Shown: positions 1 to 7,905 of the stretch, one piece after another
Layout of the letters: every line of letters starts with the position of its first letter
How positions within the stretch are numbered: the stretch's first letter is position 1
Assembly: GCF_036099295.1 (NCBI RefSeq)
Contig: NZ_CP107976.1
Coordinates: forward strand, 2,852,001 to 2,916,000
Length of the DNA: 64,000 nucleotides
Origin: Streptomyces sp. NBC_00358
GTDB lineage: Bacteria > Actinomycetota > Actinomycetes > Streptomycetales > Streptomycetaceae
Direction of reading: 5' to 3'
Program-made: the position numbers and the translations under genes
Notes under the pieces: generated by a model
The model's database searches: none
What the model was told of the DNA's origin: nothing
The model's input: only the letters and a program-made list of their open reading frames with translations

Positions 1-662
1 GTGTGCGGGAGGGTCTCGACGTTCGCCGTGGGGAAGCCGAGTTCACGTCCGCGCTGGGCGCCGCGGACGACGATGCCCTCGACGCGGTGCGGCCGTCCGA
101 GGATCTCGCGCGCGCCCTCGACATCGCCCCCGGTGACGAGACGCCGGGTGAGGGTCGAGGAGAACGGCTCGCCGCCCCCGGCCTCGCCGGTCACATGGAG
201 GTCCACGACCTCGACCTCGAAGTCGTACGTCTCCCCCTGCTCACGCAGGAAGTCCACATTGCCCGCGGCCTTGTGGCCGAAGCGGAAGTTGGGACCCTCG
301 ACGACGGCCTTGGCGTGCAGCTTGTCGACCAGCACCTTCGCCACGAAGTCGGCGGGCGACAGCTTCGAGAACTCGGTGGTGAACGGCAGGATGAGCAGGG
401 CGTCCACGCCGAGTTCGGCCATCAGTTCGGCGCGGCGGTGGTGCGGGGCGAGCAGCGGGGGGTGGCTGCCGGGACGGACCACCTCGCTCGGGTGCGGGTC
501 GAAGGTGACCACGACCGAGGGAACGCCCAGCTCGCGGGCGCGGTCCACGGCATGCCGGATGATCAGCTGGTGTCCGCGGTGCACCCCGTCGTAGGAACCG
601 ATGGTGACGACGCTGCGCCCCCAGTCCTCGGGGATGTCCTCCAAGCCACGCCAGCGCTGCAC
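1..662 (-). CDS. ribF: Bifunctional riboflavin kinase / FAD synthetase, 3' part outside window
   Basis: RibF converts riboflavin to FMN and FMN to FAD in the cytoplasm. The first 220 codons are visible, reading leftwards off the window. The N-terminal FAD synthetase (nucleotidyltransferase) domain is complete, with the GSYDGVHRGHQLI nucleotide-binding motif near residues 22-34. The riboflavin kinase domain has only just begun (motif GRELGFPTAN) when the sequence runs out. I chose the GTG at 662 because translation opens with MQRWRGLEDIP, typical of actinobacterial RibF, and an AGGAG lies about ten bases upstream. The gene lies downstream of truB in the same orientation, but an unrelated large gene and a 237-bp gap separate them, so it probably has its own promoter. 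Function is certain from the motifs; only the C terminus is unseen. Confidence 0.95.
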   Translation of the reverse strand, partial: MQRWRGLEDIPEDWGRSVVTIGSYDGVHRGHQLIIRHAVDRARELGVPSVVVTFDPHPSEVVRPGSHPPLLAPHHRRAELMAELGVDALLILPFTTEFSKLSPADFVAKVLVDKLHAKAVVEGPNFRFGHKAAGNVDFLREQGETYDFEVEVVDLHVTGEAGGGEPFSSTLTRRLVTGGDVEGAREILGRPHRVEGIVVRGAQRGRELGFPTANVETLPH

Positions 663-899
663 TGTGACCGCTCCTTGTCGAACCCGTGTCCGTGATTGCC
701 TTATTCGCAGCTCTAAGGGTGCCATGCCGTGTGCTCTCGGCTTGCATCGGCATCGGGCTGTGACCGATTGCTCAGCGTCGGCGCGGTGCTGAGCCGAGTA
801 CCGCAGCAGCGTGCTGTGCGAGGTGTCGTGCCGAGGGAGGTGCGGTGCGCGGAGTGTGGAGTGTGCAGCGGGGTGGTGGAGTGCGGTGCGCGGACGGGC
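663..899. other. Intergenic region upstream of ribF
   Basis: This 237-bp gap should carry the ribF promoter on the minus strand, but I see no convincing -35/-10 pair. The part nearest the 900-5636 gene is G/T-rich on the plus strand, and the 14-mer GTGCGGTGCGCGGA occurs twice (840-853 and 881-894). No gene is apparent. Confidence 0.5.
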
Positions 900-3800
900 T
901 CAGGCGGGCACCCGTACTCCGGTCAGGTTCTCGATCATGCGGCGGGTGCTGGGGCCGACCATGCCCGACCAGTCGTCGGGAGAGCCGGTCAGCCAGCGGG
1001 CGACCAGGGTGGCGAACCCCGGGATGCCCCGGGCCATGTCCACGAGGCCGCGGTCGAAGCCGGTCGCCCCGGCCGGTGTCCGGACGAGGAGGAGGCCGAC
1101 GCGGTGCACCAGTTCACGGGTGGCCGGCTCACCCCGCCGGTCCAGACCGTCGGCGACGGCCCTCAGGACGGTGTCGAGAACGACCGGATCCCGCTCGTGC
1201 GCCAACAGCAGGTCGAGCAGCTCGCGCCGCAGCGGGGCCGACGTCGTGCCTCCGGGCGCGGCGAGGGTCCGGGCGAGCGCCGTCCGCACCGGTGCGTCAC
1301 ACCCTTCCAGCAGACCGCTGATCAGCGGGAACAGCACCGCCTGGGCGGGGCTCCCCTGGTCGAGACGCCGGTCCACGTGGGCGGCCAGGTATCCGGCGGC
1401 CGCCGGCCGGAGCTCCACGGTCTCGCGCACCAGCGCGGCCACCCGGCGGGCCAGCGCCGGTGTGGTGACGTCGGCGAGGGCGGCCAGCAGCTCGGCCGTG
1501 TCGGGACCGGGCCGCCGCAACCGGTCGCGGAAGGCCGCGAGCACGGGCTCCGGGTGCGTGGTGAACGCGTCGGCCAGCGCACTCGGGGGCAGCCGCGGGT
1601 CGCCGGCCGCGAAGCACTCCAAGGCCTGCGGCAGGTAGGGGGCACGGGTGAGCGGATCCCGTACGAGGATGCCGAGCGCCCCTGCGTGCAGCGCGCCGTC
1701 GGCGGGACGGGCCAGCAGGGCGAGCGCGGTGTGCCGGAGCAGCTCGCGGTCGGCGGGAGTCCTCGCGAAGGGCGCCGCCCTGAGGCCGTACGCGACCGCC
1801 GCGACCCGCCGGGCCGGCTGTTCGTCGCGCGCCCAGCGGTCCACGGCCCGGCAGATGGCCGACGGCTCCTCCTCGGCCAGTACGGCCAGCAGCTCGTCGC
1901 CCCGCCGGTGCGCGCAGGCCACCAGGGCCTCGGCCAGATCGTCCGGCGCCCGCCGCCGGTGCGCGTACAGCAACGCCTGCGCGGCCGTCGCCACGGTCGC
2001 GTCAGGGGTCGCGGGGAGAGGCCGTTCGTCGTCGAACCAGCGGGTGAGAGGACGGTGCGCGGCGATGGGGTCGGCGGCGAGGAGGCGGGAGACGGTGTCG
2101 AGATGGCGCGGGATGTCGGGGGCCTCACCGGGGCGCGCGGGCTCGGCCGCCGGGGCGCGGCGGGGGTCGGCCGTCACCAGGTGCCTGAGCAGGTCGAAGC
2201 GTTCCGCGTCCGGTACGGGCAGCGCCGCCCAGAAGGCCGGGCCGAACTCTCCCGGCACGGTCCTGCCCTGCTCCCGCCAGGCCACGATCCGCTCCGTGAG
2301 CAGCCGCAGCACACCGAGGTACGGGGTCGCGTCGGGTACCCGGAGAAGGGTGGAGGTGCAGAGGTGGGTGGCCCACCAGAGCGGGTCGTCCAGCGGGGCG
2401 TCTGCCGGATCACCCAGCTGAGCGCCGGGCGAGGCTCCCGGCGGGCCGCCTCGCAGATCGCCCCGCGCAGTCCCGGACCAGGCGCCCTGCGACATGCCAA
2501 GCAGATCGCCCTGCGGAGTCCCGGGCAGGTCGCCCCGCAGGATCGAGGCCGGATCACCCAGCCGGGCGGCAGGCACGGCGCCCCACAGAGTCCCGGGCAC
2601 GGCACCCTGCGAGGTCCCCAGCCCATCGCCCCACGGAGTCGAGGTCGGATCACCCAACTGAGCGCCGGAGGAAGCGCCCGGCGGACCGCCCGGCAGATCG
2701 CCCCGCGCAGTCCCGGACCAGGCGCCCTGCGACATGCCAAGCAGATCGCCCTGCGGAGTCCCGGGCAGGTCGCCCCGCAGGATCGAGGCCGGATCACCCA
2801 GCCGGGCGGCAGGCACGGCGCCCCACGGAGTCCCGGGCACGGCACCCTGCGAGGTCCCCAGCCCATCGCCCCACGGAGTCGAGGTCGGATCACCCAACTG
2901 AGCGCCGGAGGAAGCGCCCGGCGGACCGCCCGGCAGATCGCCCCGCGCAGTGCCGGGCCAGGTGCCCTGCGACATGCCAAGCAGGTCGCCCCCCAGGATC
3001 GAGGCCGGATCACCCAGCGGGGCGGCAGGCACGGCGCCCTGCGGTGTCCCGAACGCGGTGCCCTGCGGAGTTCCGGCCGGGGGCCGCTTCCCGGGCAGCA
3101 GGTCGTCGACTGCGTGGACGAGGTCCTCCAGACGGAGGGTCAGTTCGGCGGCGCCTTGTTGACGGGCCAGCAGGAGCAGGGTCTCGACGACGGGGCCGAT
3201 GCGGTGGTGCGGGACGGGAAGGGTGTCCGAGCCCGGGCCCGAGGCCGGGGCCGAGCCCGAGGCCGAGCCCGAGCCCGGCACGGTGGACCGGGCGCGGCGG
3301 CGGGCCTGCCGACGGCCGACCGCGGTGGTCGGCGGAGGTCCGGACCCGATGTCCGGTGCCGCGCGCCACCGGTGGACCAGGCTGTCCAGCGCCGCTTCCA
3401 GGTCGAGGTGGGTGCCCTGCAGCCAGTCGGCGAGTTCCTCGTGGGCGAAGCGGTAGCCGTCGCCGACGGGCACGAGGAGTCCCTCGGTGAGAACGGCGGA
3501 CGCCCAGCCGGTGACGCCCGCCAGACGTCCCGGTGCGGCGCCCCAGGGGAACACGGCGTCGAAGGACTCCCGGTCCAGCCGGCCCTGTCCGGGGCCCAGA
3601 CAGCGGCGCGCCGCCTCGTGGGCCTGGCCGGAGACCCGGGTGGCGAGCAGGCGTACGGCGGTGCCGGGCAGCCCGTTCGCCGCGGCGAGCCGGACCGCGA
3701 CGCGCAGGCACATCAGGTCGAGGTGGGCCGCGAACACGTCGTCCCGGTCGAGCGACTCGTCCGGTGGGTCCACCGGCGCGGCCAGCACCTCGGAGAGCAG

Positions 3801-5636
3801 CCGCAGCACCAGCGGATGGCGGGCGTCGGCAGACACGAGGACGCCCTCCCCGACCCCGGCCCACGACCGGACCCGCCGGGCCTCCTCCTCGGTCAGATCC
3901 CCGAGCCGGACACAGGCAGGCAGGGGGCCGCCCGCGTGCGGTGGCGGCTGCCCGCCCGCGGGGGGTGACGACCGGCCGACGTCCTGCGGCCCCCGCTCGC
4001 CCGGGTGGACGGACGACCGGCCACCCCGATACGCCGACGGATGCCGCCTCGCGTCCGGCGAAGGACACCCGCCCGCGTCCGGCGAAGGACACCCGCCCGC
4101 CTCCCGCGTCGGCTGCCCTCCCGCGTCCGGCGAAGGACACCCGCCCGCCTCCCGGGTCGGCTGCCCGCCCTTGTCCGGCGAGGGCCGCCCGTCCGAACGC
4201 GGCGGCGCGTGGTCGTCCGGGTGCGTCGGTGGACGACCGCCTCGGTGTGTCGGCGGACGGCCGTCCGGCGGGTGCAGCAGGCCCGCGGGGAAGTTCGCGC
4301 CGGCCCGTTCCCAGTACTCCGGGCGGCAACCGATGACCAGGCGGGTGCCTGTCTCTGCCAGCCAGGTGGCTGTTTCCCCGGTCCAGGCCGGGAGGCGGTG
4401 GGCCAGTTCGGCCGGCATCTCCTCGGGGCCGTCGAGAAGGAGCAGCAGGGGCCGGGCGGCGGCGCGCGCCGACCGGGCCAGCCGGTCCGGCCCGATGTCG
4501 CCGAGTTCACCGCCGTATCCCTCCGGGGGCAGCACATGCGCGTCCGCGGACCGCCGCACGGCCTCCGCCGAGGCACCGCCGGTCCGCCGGGAGGCGGCCA
4601 CGATCCGGCCCGCGCGCTCCAGGACCCGCGTCGCCGCGTCCGCCACCGAGGTGTCCTCGGCGCGGAGGTCGGCGCCGCGCAGCCAGAGAGTGGGCGACGG
4701 GTCGGGGCCGTGGAGACGCCGGGCGGCGAGGGCGGCCAGTTCCGTCGTACGGCCGCTGCCGGGCGGGCCGACGAGCCCGAGGACGACGGCCTGGCCGCTC
4801 TCGAACGCCGCGAACTCCCTGATGGCATCGGCCCGTTCGACGAGTCCGGGCGGGAGCGATGACCGGGGTCCGGCCGAGGCCGGCGAGGTCGCGGTGAGTT
4901 CCAGCACGCCCGCGAGATTCAGGTCGGCGCCGTACGCGGGCACAGTCGCCGCGTTGCGGGCCAGCAGTTCGGCTAGGGGCCCCGGAACGCCCGCGACACC
5001 CCGCAGGGGGACGGCGAAGCCGGGTGCCCGATGGCCGGGCGGGGTCTCCCCCGGCGCGACCGCGCCCGGGTCCCGGGGACGCAGGGCGGTCCCGACGACC
5101 GCCACCACTGCGCCGGTCGAGGCGTCGAGGACCGGCCCCCCGGCCGCCCCGCCGCCCGGCCGGAGCGCGTCCGCGCCCGCCGTACCGATCGCCAACTCCA
5201 GTACGTCACGCAGGAGATGGACTCGGCCGGTGGCCGGGTAGGTCACGGCGGAGGCGCCCAGTACGCGCGCCTCGCGCCAGCCGCCCGCCGCGATCCGGAC
5301 GTACGTACCGGTCGCGACGCGGTCCCGCACGGTGACGGGGAGCGGGGCGAGGCCGAGACCTTCGGTGCGTACGAGAGCCAGACCGAGGTCGGGCAGCGGG
5401 GTGACGGCTTCGGCGGGCACCGTACAGGTGCGGCCGCCGGGGGTGCGCAGGACGAGCCGGTCCAGGCCGGCGACGGCCTCGTGCCCGGTGATCAGGGTGC
5501 CGTGGTGGTCGGCCGCGAATCCCGTGCCGCGTGGGCGGCCCGCCAGGTCGTGGACACGGACGAGGACGTCGTCCCCCGCCTGTCCGGCGCCGTCCGCCGC
5601 CTCGTCGTTCCCGGTCCGCGGGCCTCGCCCCGCCAT
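900..5636 (-). CDS. Trypsin-like (probably inactive) protease domain fused to P-loop ATPase and helical repeats
   Basis: A 1578-residue protein with several regions. Residues ~15-200 resemble an S1/HtrA-type serine protease. The His region (TLITGHEAV, His52) is kept, but the GxSGGP motif reads GAAGGP with Ala165 in place of the nucleophilic Ser, and the Asp region reads LPDLGLALV, where Gly seems to replace the usual Asp. Residues ~285-420 form a NACHT/AAA-like NTPase with Walker A GPPGSGRTT (~291-299) and Walker B LLLLLDGPEE (~395-405). Two low-complexity insertions follow (~450-575 and ~855-1080), then a long Ala/Leu-rich helical repeat region. Sensor-protease plus NTPase plus helical repeats is a common Streptomyces signalling or defence-like layout, but the actual role is unknown. 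It sits alone between truB and ribF, same strand. The reading frame stays open through the repeats, so the gene is probably expressed. Confidence 0.8.
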   Translation of the reverse strand: MAGRGPRTGNDEAADGAGQAGDDVLVRVHDLAGRPRGTGFAADHHGTLITGHEAVAGLDRLVLRTPGGRTCTVPAEAVTPLPDLGLALVRTEGLGLAPLPVTVRDRVATGTYVRIAAGGWREARVLGASAVTYPATGRVHLLRDVLELAIGTAGADALRPGGGAAGGPVLDASTGAVVAVVGTALRPRDPGAVAPGETPPGHRAPGFAVPLRGVAGVPGPLAELLARNAATVPAYGADLNLAGVLELTATSPASAGPRSSLPPGLVERADAIREFAAFESGQAVVLGLVGPPGSGRTTELAALAARRLHGPDPSPTLWLRGADLRAEDTSVADAATRVLERAGRIVAASRRTGGASAEAVRRSADAHVLPPEGYGGELGDIGPDRLARSARAAARPLLLLLDGPEEMPAELAHRLPAWTGETATWLAETGTRLVIGCRPEYWERAGANFPAGLLHPPDGRPPTHRGGRPPTHPDDHAPPRSDGRPSPDKGGQPTREAGGCPSPDAGGQPTREAGGCPSPDAGGCPSPDARRHPSAYRGGRSSVHPGERGPQDVGRSSPPAGGQPPPHAGGPLPACVRLGDLTEEEARRVRSWAGVGEGVLVSADARHPLVLRLLSEVLAAPVDPPDESLDRDDVFAAHLDLMCLRVAVRLAAANGLPGTAVRLLATRVSGQAHEAARRCLGPGQGRLDRESFDAVFPWGAAPGRLAGVTGWASAVLTEGLLVPVGDGYRFAHEELADWLQGTHLDLEAALDSLVHRWRAAPDIGSGPPPTTAVGRRQARRRARSTVPGSGSASGSAPASGPGSDTLPVPHHRIGPVVETLLLLARQQGAAELTLRLEDLVHAVDDLLPGKRPPAGTPQGTAFGTPQGAVPAAPLGDPASILGGDLLGMSQGTWPGTARGDLPGGPPGASSGAQLGDPTSTPWGDGLGTSQGAVPGTPWGAVPAARLGDPASILRGDLPGTPQGDLLGMSQGAWSGTARGDLPGGPPGASSGAQLGDPTSTPWGDGLGTSQGAVPGTLWGAVPAARLGDPASILRGDLPGTPQGDLLGMSQGAWSGTARGDLRGGPPGASPGAQLGDPADAPLDDPLWWATHLCTSTLLRVPDATPYLGVLRLLTERIVAWREQGRTVPGEFGPAFWAALPVPDAERFDLLRHLVTADPRRAPAAEPARPGEAPDIPRHLDTVSRLLAADPIAAHRPLTRWFDDERPLPATPDATVATAAQALLYAHRRRAPDDLAEALVACAHRRGDELLAVLAEEEPSAICRAVDRWARDEQPARRVAAVAYGLRAAPFARTPADRELLRHTALALLARPADGALHAGALGILVRDPLTRAPYLPQALECFAAGDPRLPPSALADAFTTHPEPVLAAFRDRLRRPGPDTAELLAALADVTTPALARRVAALVRETVELRPAAAGYLAAHVDRRLDQGSPAQAVLFPLISGLLEGCDAPVRTALARTLAAPGGTTSAPLRRELLDLLLAHERDPVVLDTVLRAVADGLDRRGEPATRELVHRVGLLLVRTPAGATGFDRGLVDMARGIPGFATLVARWLTGSPDDWSGMVGPSTRRMIENLTGVRVPA
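2403..3020. repeat. Tandem 240-bp coding repeat, about 2.6 copies
   Basis: Bases 2461-2700 and 2701-2940 are identical at 239 of 240 positions. Partial copies flank them on both sides. The unit encodes 80 residues built from roughly 10-residue submotifs of the form GDLxGxxQG / GTPxGAVP. The single difference changes GTPWG to GTLWG. Because 240 is divisible by three, copy-number change keeps the frame. The near-identity indicates recent duplication or ongoing homogenisation. Confidence 0.95.
4048..4200. repeat. Short coding repeats (PSPDAGG / QPTREAGG)
   Basis: The block GCGTCCGGCGAAGGACACCC and its variants recur in phase about every 33-36 bases, alternating with a GCCTCCCGCGTCGGCTGCCC-like block. 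They encode alternating CPSPDAGG and QPTREAGG units inside the insertion that follows the ATPase Walker B strand (about residues 480-530). This is a second, independent expansion in the same gene. Confidence 0.85.
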
Positions 5637-5947
5637 ACTCGAACCTCCCCGCCGTGCTCCTTGCTCCGACGGTAGGGGCGAGGTGATCAGCAGGACAGAT
5701 CACGCGGTGAACGCGCCCCCTTCCGCTCCCTCGGTTCACTCCGAGCGCCTGCCCGATGGGGTGAATACGCGAGGTCGGATGGATACACCCTTGGGTGGGG
5801 GTGCCGAGGGGGGACCGTGGAGCGGCGGGCACGAGACCCCGTGATCGCCGCTCCACGGGCGGAGTGTCCGTCCGGCCACCGTGTGGACGGATCGTCCACC
5901 GGCCGCCGCGCCCGGTGTGCGCGCGGAAAACCGTGCCGAGGCGGACC
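5637..5947. other. Intergenic region downstream of truB
   Basis: No gene is seen here. It contains two hairpins that could end truB transcription: GTGGACG/CGTCCAC with a 3-base loop (5883-5899), and a 13-bp stem CCGTGGAGCGGCG/CGCCGCTCCACGG enclosing 18 bases (5815-5858). The remainder should hold the promoter of the 900-5636 gene, for which no clear consensus is visible. Confidence 0.5.
5815..5899 (-). terminator. Two-hairpin terminator candidate after truB
   Basis: A 7-bp stem with a GAT loop (5883-5899), about 50 bases past the truB stop, is followed by a 13-bp perfect stem (5815-5827 with 5846-5858). No U-run is present, as is usual in Streptomyces. Confidence 0.55.
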
Positions 5948-6853
5948 TCAGCCGAAGACGGCCAGACTCTTCGCCTTGCCCTTGTGGTCCTCCACCAGCG
6001 CGAGGAACCGGCCCTCGGGGTCGAAGACCGCGACGGCGCCCTTGCCCGCGTACTCCTCGGGCATGTCGAGCCGGACGCCGTTCAGCAACAGCCGGGCCCG
6101 CTTGGTGTCCACGTCCCAGCGCGGGAACGCGGCCGTGGCCGCCTCCGCGATCGGCATCACGGTCAGCTCCTCCTGGAGCTGGTCGAGGGTGCGCGCGGAG
6201 TCCAGCTTGTACGGGCCGACGCGGGTGCGGCGCAGGGCCGTGAGATGACCGCCGACGCCCAGGTCCGCGCCGAGGTCGCGGGCGATGGCCCGGATGTACG
6301 TCCCGGACGAGCAGACGACGGAGACGACCAGGTCGAGCACCGGGGTGCCGTCCTCGGCGACCGCGTCACGGATGTCGTACACCGCGAACGAGGAGATGGT
6401 CACCGGGCGGGCCGGGATCTCGAACTCCTCGCCCTCGCGTGCCCTCTTGTACGAGCGCACGCCGTCGATCTTGATGGCGCTGACCTTGGACGGCACCTGC
6501 ATGATGGCGCCGGTCAGCTTGGCGACCCCGGCGTCGATCGCGTCGCGTTTCACGCCGGAGGCGTCCGTCGAGGAGGTGATGTCGCCCTCGGCGTCGTCGG
6601 TCAGCGTGTTCTGGCCGAGCCGGATCGTGCCGAGGTACTCCTTCTCGGTGAGCGCGAGGTGCCCGAGGAGCTTGGTGGCCTTCTCGACACCGAGGACGAG
6701 CACACCCGTCGCCATGGGGTCGAGGGTGCCCGCGTGGCCCACCCGGCGTGTCCGGGCGATGCCGCGCATCTTGGCGACCACGTCGTGCGAAGTGAAGCCC
6801 GACGGCTTGTCGACGATGACAAGTCCGTCGGGCGTGCTGGGCTTCTGCGTCAT
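5948..6853 (-). CDS. truB: tRNA pseudouridine-55 synthase
   Basis: TruB isomerises U55 in the T-loop of tRNAs. The 301-residue product has the family length and the catalytic motif GHAGTLDPMATGVLVLG near residues 40-56, where the Asp is the nucleophile, followed by the conserved KEYLGTIRLG segment and a C-terminal PUA-like region. The ATG start (MTQKPSTPDGLVIVDKPSG) matches actinobacterial TruB and overlaps the rbfA stop by four bases (ATGA), implying translational coupling. With rbfA and the infB group it forms the classic ribosome/tRNA maturation neighbourhood. A tRNA-like gene elsewhere in this window (45073-45145) has G instead of U at position 55 and so could not be a TruB substrate. Confidence 0.97.
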   Translation of the reverse strand: MTQKPSTPDGLVIVDKPSGFTSHDVVAKMRGIARTRRVGHAGTLDPMATGVLVLGVEKATKLLGHLALTEKEYLGTIRLGQNTLTDDAEGDITSSTDASGVKRDAIDAGVAKLTGAIMQVPSKVSAIKIDGVRSYKRAREGEEFEIPARPVTISSFAVYDIRDAVAEDGTPVLDLVVSVVCSSGTYIRAIARDLGADLGVGGHLTALRRTRVGPYKLDSARTLDQLQEELTVMPIAEAATAAFPRWDVDTKRARLLLNGVRLDMPEEYAGKGAVAVFDPEGRFLALVEDHKGKAKSLAVFG

Positions 6854-7299
6854 TCCGCCGCGTCGTCCTCGTCGTCCTCGCCCGGCTTCTTGTACGGGTC
6901 CGCGTCGCCCGCGAAGGACGCGCCGGCCGAGACCTCGCGCACCTTCTCGTCCGAGGCCCGTGCCTTGTCGAGCAGGTCCTCGATGGTCTTGGCGGTGTCC
7001 GGCAGGGCGTCCGCGACGAACGTCAGCGTCGGCGTGAACTTCACGCCCGCCGCCGCGCCGACGGCCGAGCGGAGTACGCCCTTGGCGCTCTCCAGGCCCG
7101 CGGCCGCCTCGGCGCGCTGCTCGTCGTCCCCGTACACCGTGTAGAAGACGGTGGCCTCCCGGAGGTCCCCGGTGACCCGGGTGTCCGTGATGGTGACGTG
7201 AGTGCCGAGCCGCGGGTCCTTGATCCCGCGCTGCATCTTCTTGGCCACCACCTCTCGGATGAGGTCCGCCAGCCTCTTCGCCCGCGCGTTGTCGGCCAC
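6850..7299 (-). CDS. rbfA: 30S ribosome-binding factor A
   Basis: RbfA is a small KH-fold protein that binds the 5' helix of 16S rRNA and assists late 30S maturation and cold adaptation. The 149-residue product shows the family opening (ARAKRLADLIREVVAKKMQRGIKDPRLG) and the DTRVTGDLREATVFYTVYGD core. It has a C-terminal acidic tail ending EDDEDDAAE, longer than in E. coli but usual in actinobacteria. It is translationally coupled to truB (4-base overlap) and lies 43 bases downstream of ylxP. Confidence 0.96.
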   Translation of the reverse strand: MADNARAKRLADLIREVVAKKMQRGIKDPRLGTHVTITDTRVTGDLREATVFYTVYGDDEQRAEAAAGLESAKGVLRSAVGAAAGVKFTPTLTFVADALPDTAKTIEDLLDKARASDEKVREVSAGASFAGDADPYKKPGEDDEDDAAE

Positions 7300-7342
7300 T
7301 GGTCCGTCTCCTTCTTCGCCTTGCGTGTTGCGTCGGTCTTCG

Positions 7343-7636
7343 TCAGTCTTCGTCGGTGTGGACTCTGCGTCGTACCGACAGCAGTTCCACCTCCGGTCGC
7401 GCCGCGACCAGTCGTTCGCACCGGTCCAGTACGTCCGTCAGGTGCATGGTGTCCCCGGAGACCACCGCCAGGCCGATCTCTGCCCTGCGGTGAAGGTCCT
7501 GGTTGCCCGTCTCGGCGGCACTCACCGCGTACTTCCGCTGGAGTTCGGCGACGATCGGCCGGACGAGAGAGCGTTTCTCCTTGAGCGAGTGAACGTCGCC
7601 GAGGAGCAGATCGAAGGACAGCGTCCCCACATACAT
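7343..7636 (-). CDS. ylxP: DUF503 / YlxP-like small protein
   Basis: A 97-residue protein of the DUF503 family, which accompanies infB and rbfA in most Gram-positive genomes. No biochemical role is established; a link to RNA or translation is inferred only from neighbourhood. The ATG at 7636 gives MYVGTLSFDLLLGDVHSLKEKRSLV, the conserved N terminus of the family. The reading frame is open further upstream (to 7882), but that stretch runs through the infB terminator hairpin and has no family similarity, so the short start is preferred. The Shine-Dalgarno is weak (GGCGGGACA). It lies between the infB terminator and rbfA. Confidence 0.9.
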   Translation of the reverse strand: MYVGTLSFDLLLGDVHSLKEKRSLVRPIVAELQRKYAVSAAETGNQDLHRRAEIGLAVVSGDTMHLTDVLDRCERLVAARPEVELLSVRRRVHTDED

Positions 7637-7804
7637 GTGTAACCGGATGTCCCGCCGGTACGGGATAGATGGCCTGCCAATGCACTTGGCAGGGACATCA
7701 GAACCGTACAACGAACCACCGGCTCGCTCGACGGGGTTTCCGGGCCCCGGGCCGTTCGCCGCCCGGTGACCGGCCGCATGACCGGCCGGGGTCGGTGACA
7801 CGCA

Positions 7805-7837
7805 GTTCCCCGCGCCCCGAGATGGGACGCGGGGAAC
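7805..7837. other. Hairpin in the ylxP leader
   Basis: A 10-bp perfect stem (GTTCCCCGCG/CGCGGGGAAC, 7805-7814 with 7828-7837) and 13-base loop lie between the infB terminator and ylxP. It could be a second terminator stage or a 5'-UTR element; the sequence alone does not decide. Confidence 0.45.
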
Positions 7838-7855
7838 CGCGTGATCCGGCAAAAG

Positions 7856-7897
7856 CCAGGCTGGCCGGCGGTGACTGCTCACCGCCGGCCAGCCTGG
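7856..7897 (-). terminator. Strong terminator of the rimP-nusA-ylxR-infB operon
   Basis: A perfect 19-bp stem (7856-7874 with 7879-7897) with a 4-base CTGC loop starts 8 bases after the infB stop codon. It is one of the longest perfect hairpins in the window, so most infB transcription should end here and ylxP-rbfA-truB likely has its own promoter or relies on read-through. Confidence 0.88.
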
Positions 7898-7905
7898 GAA
7901 CCGCT

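Noticed and set aside
729..3968. Long plus-strand open frame (1079 codons) opposite the protease/ATPase gene
   Set aside because: It is the antisense shadow of a high-GC gene with strong third-position bias; composition is Arg/Gly-rich, no domains are visible, and the minus strand protein has clear motifs.
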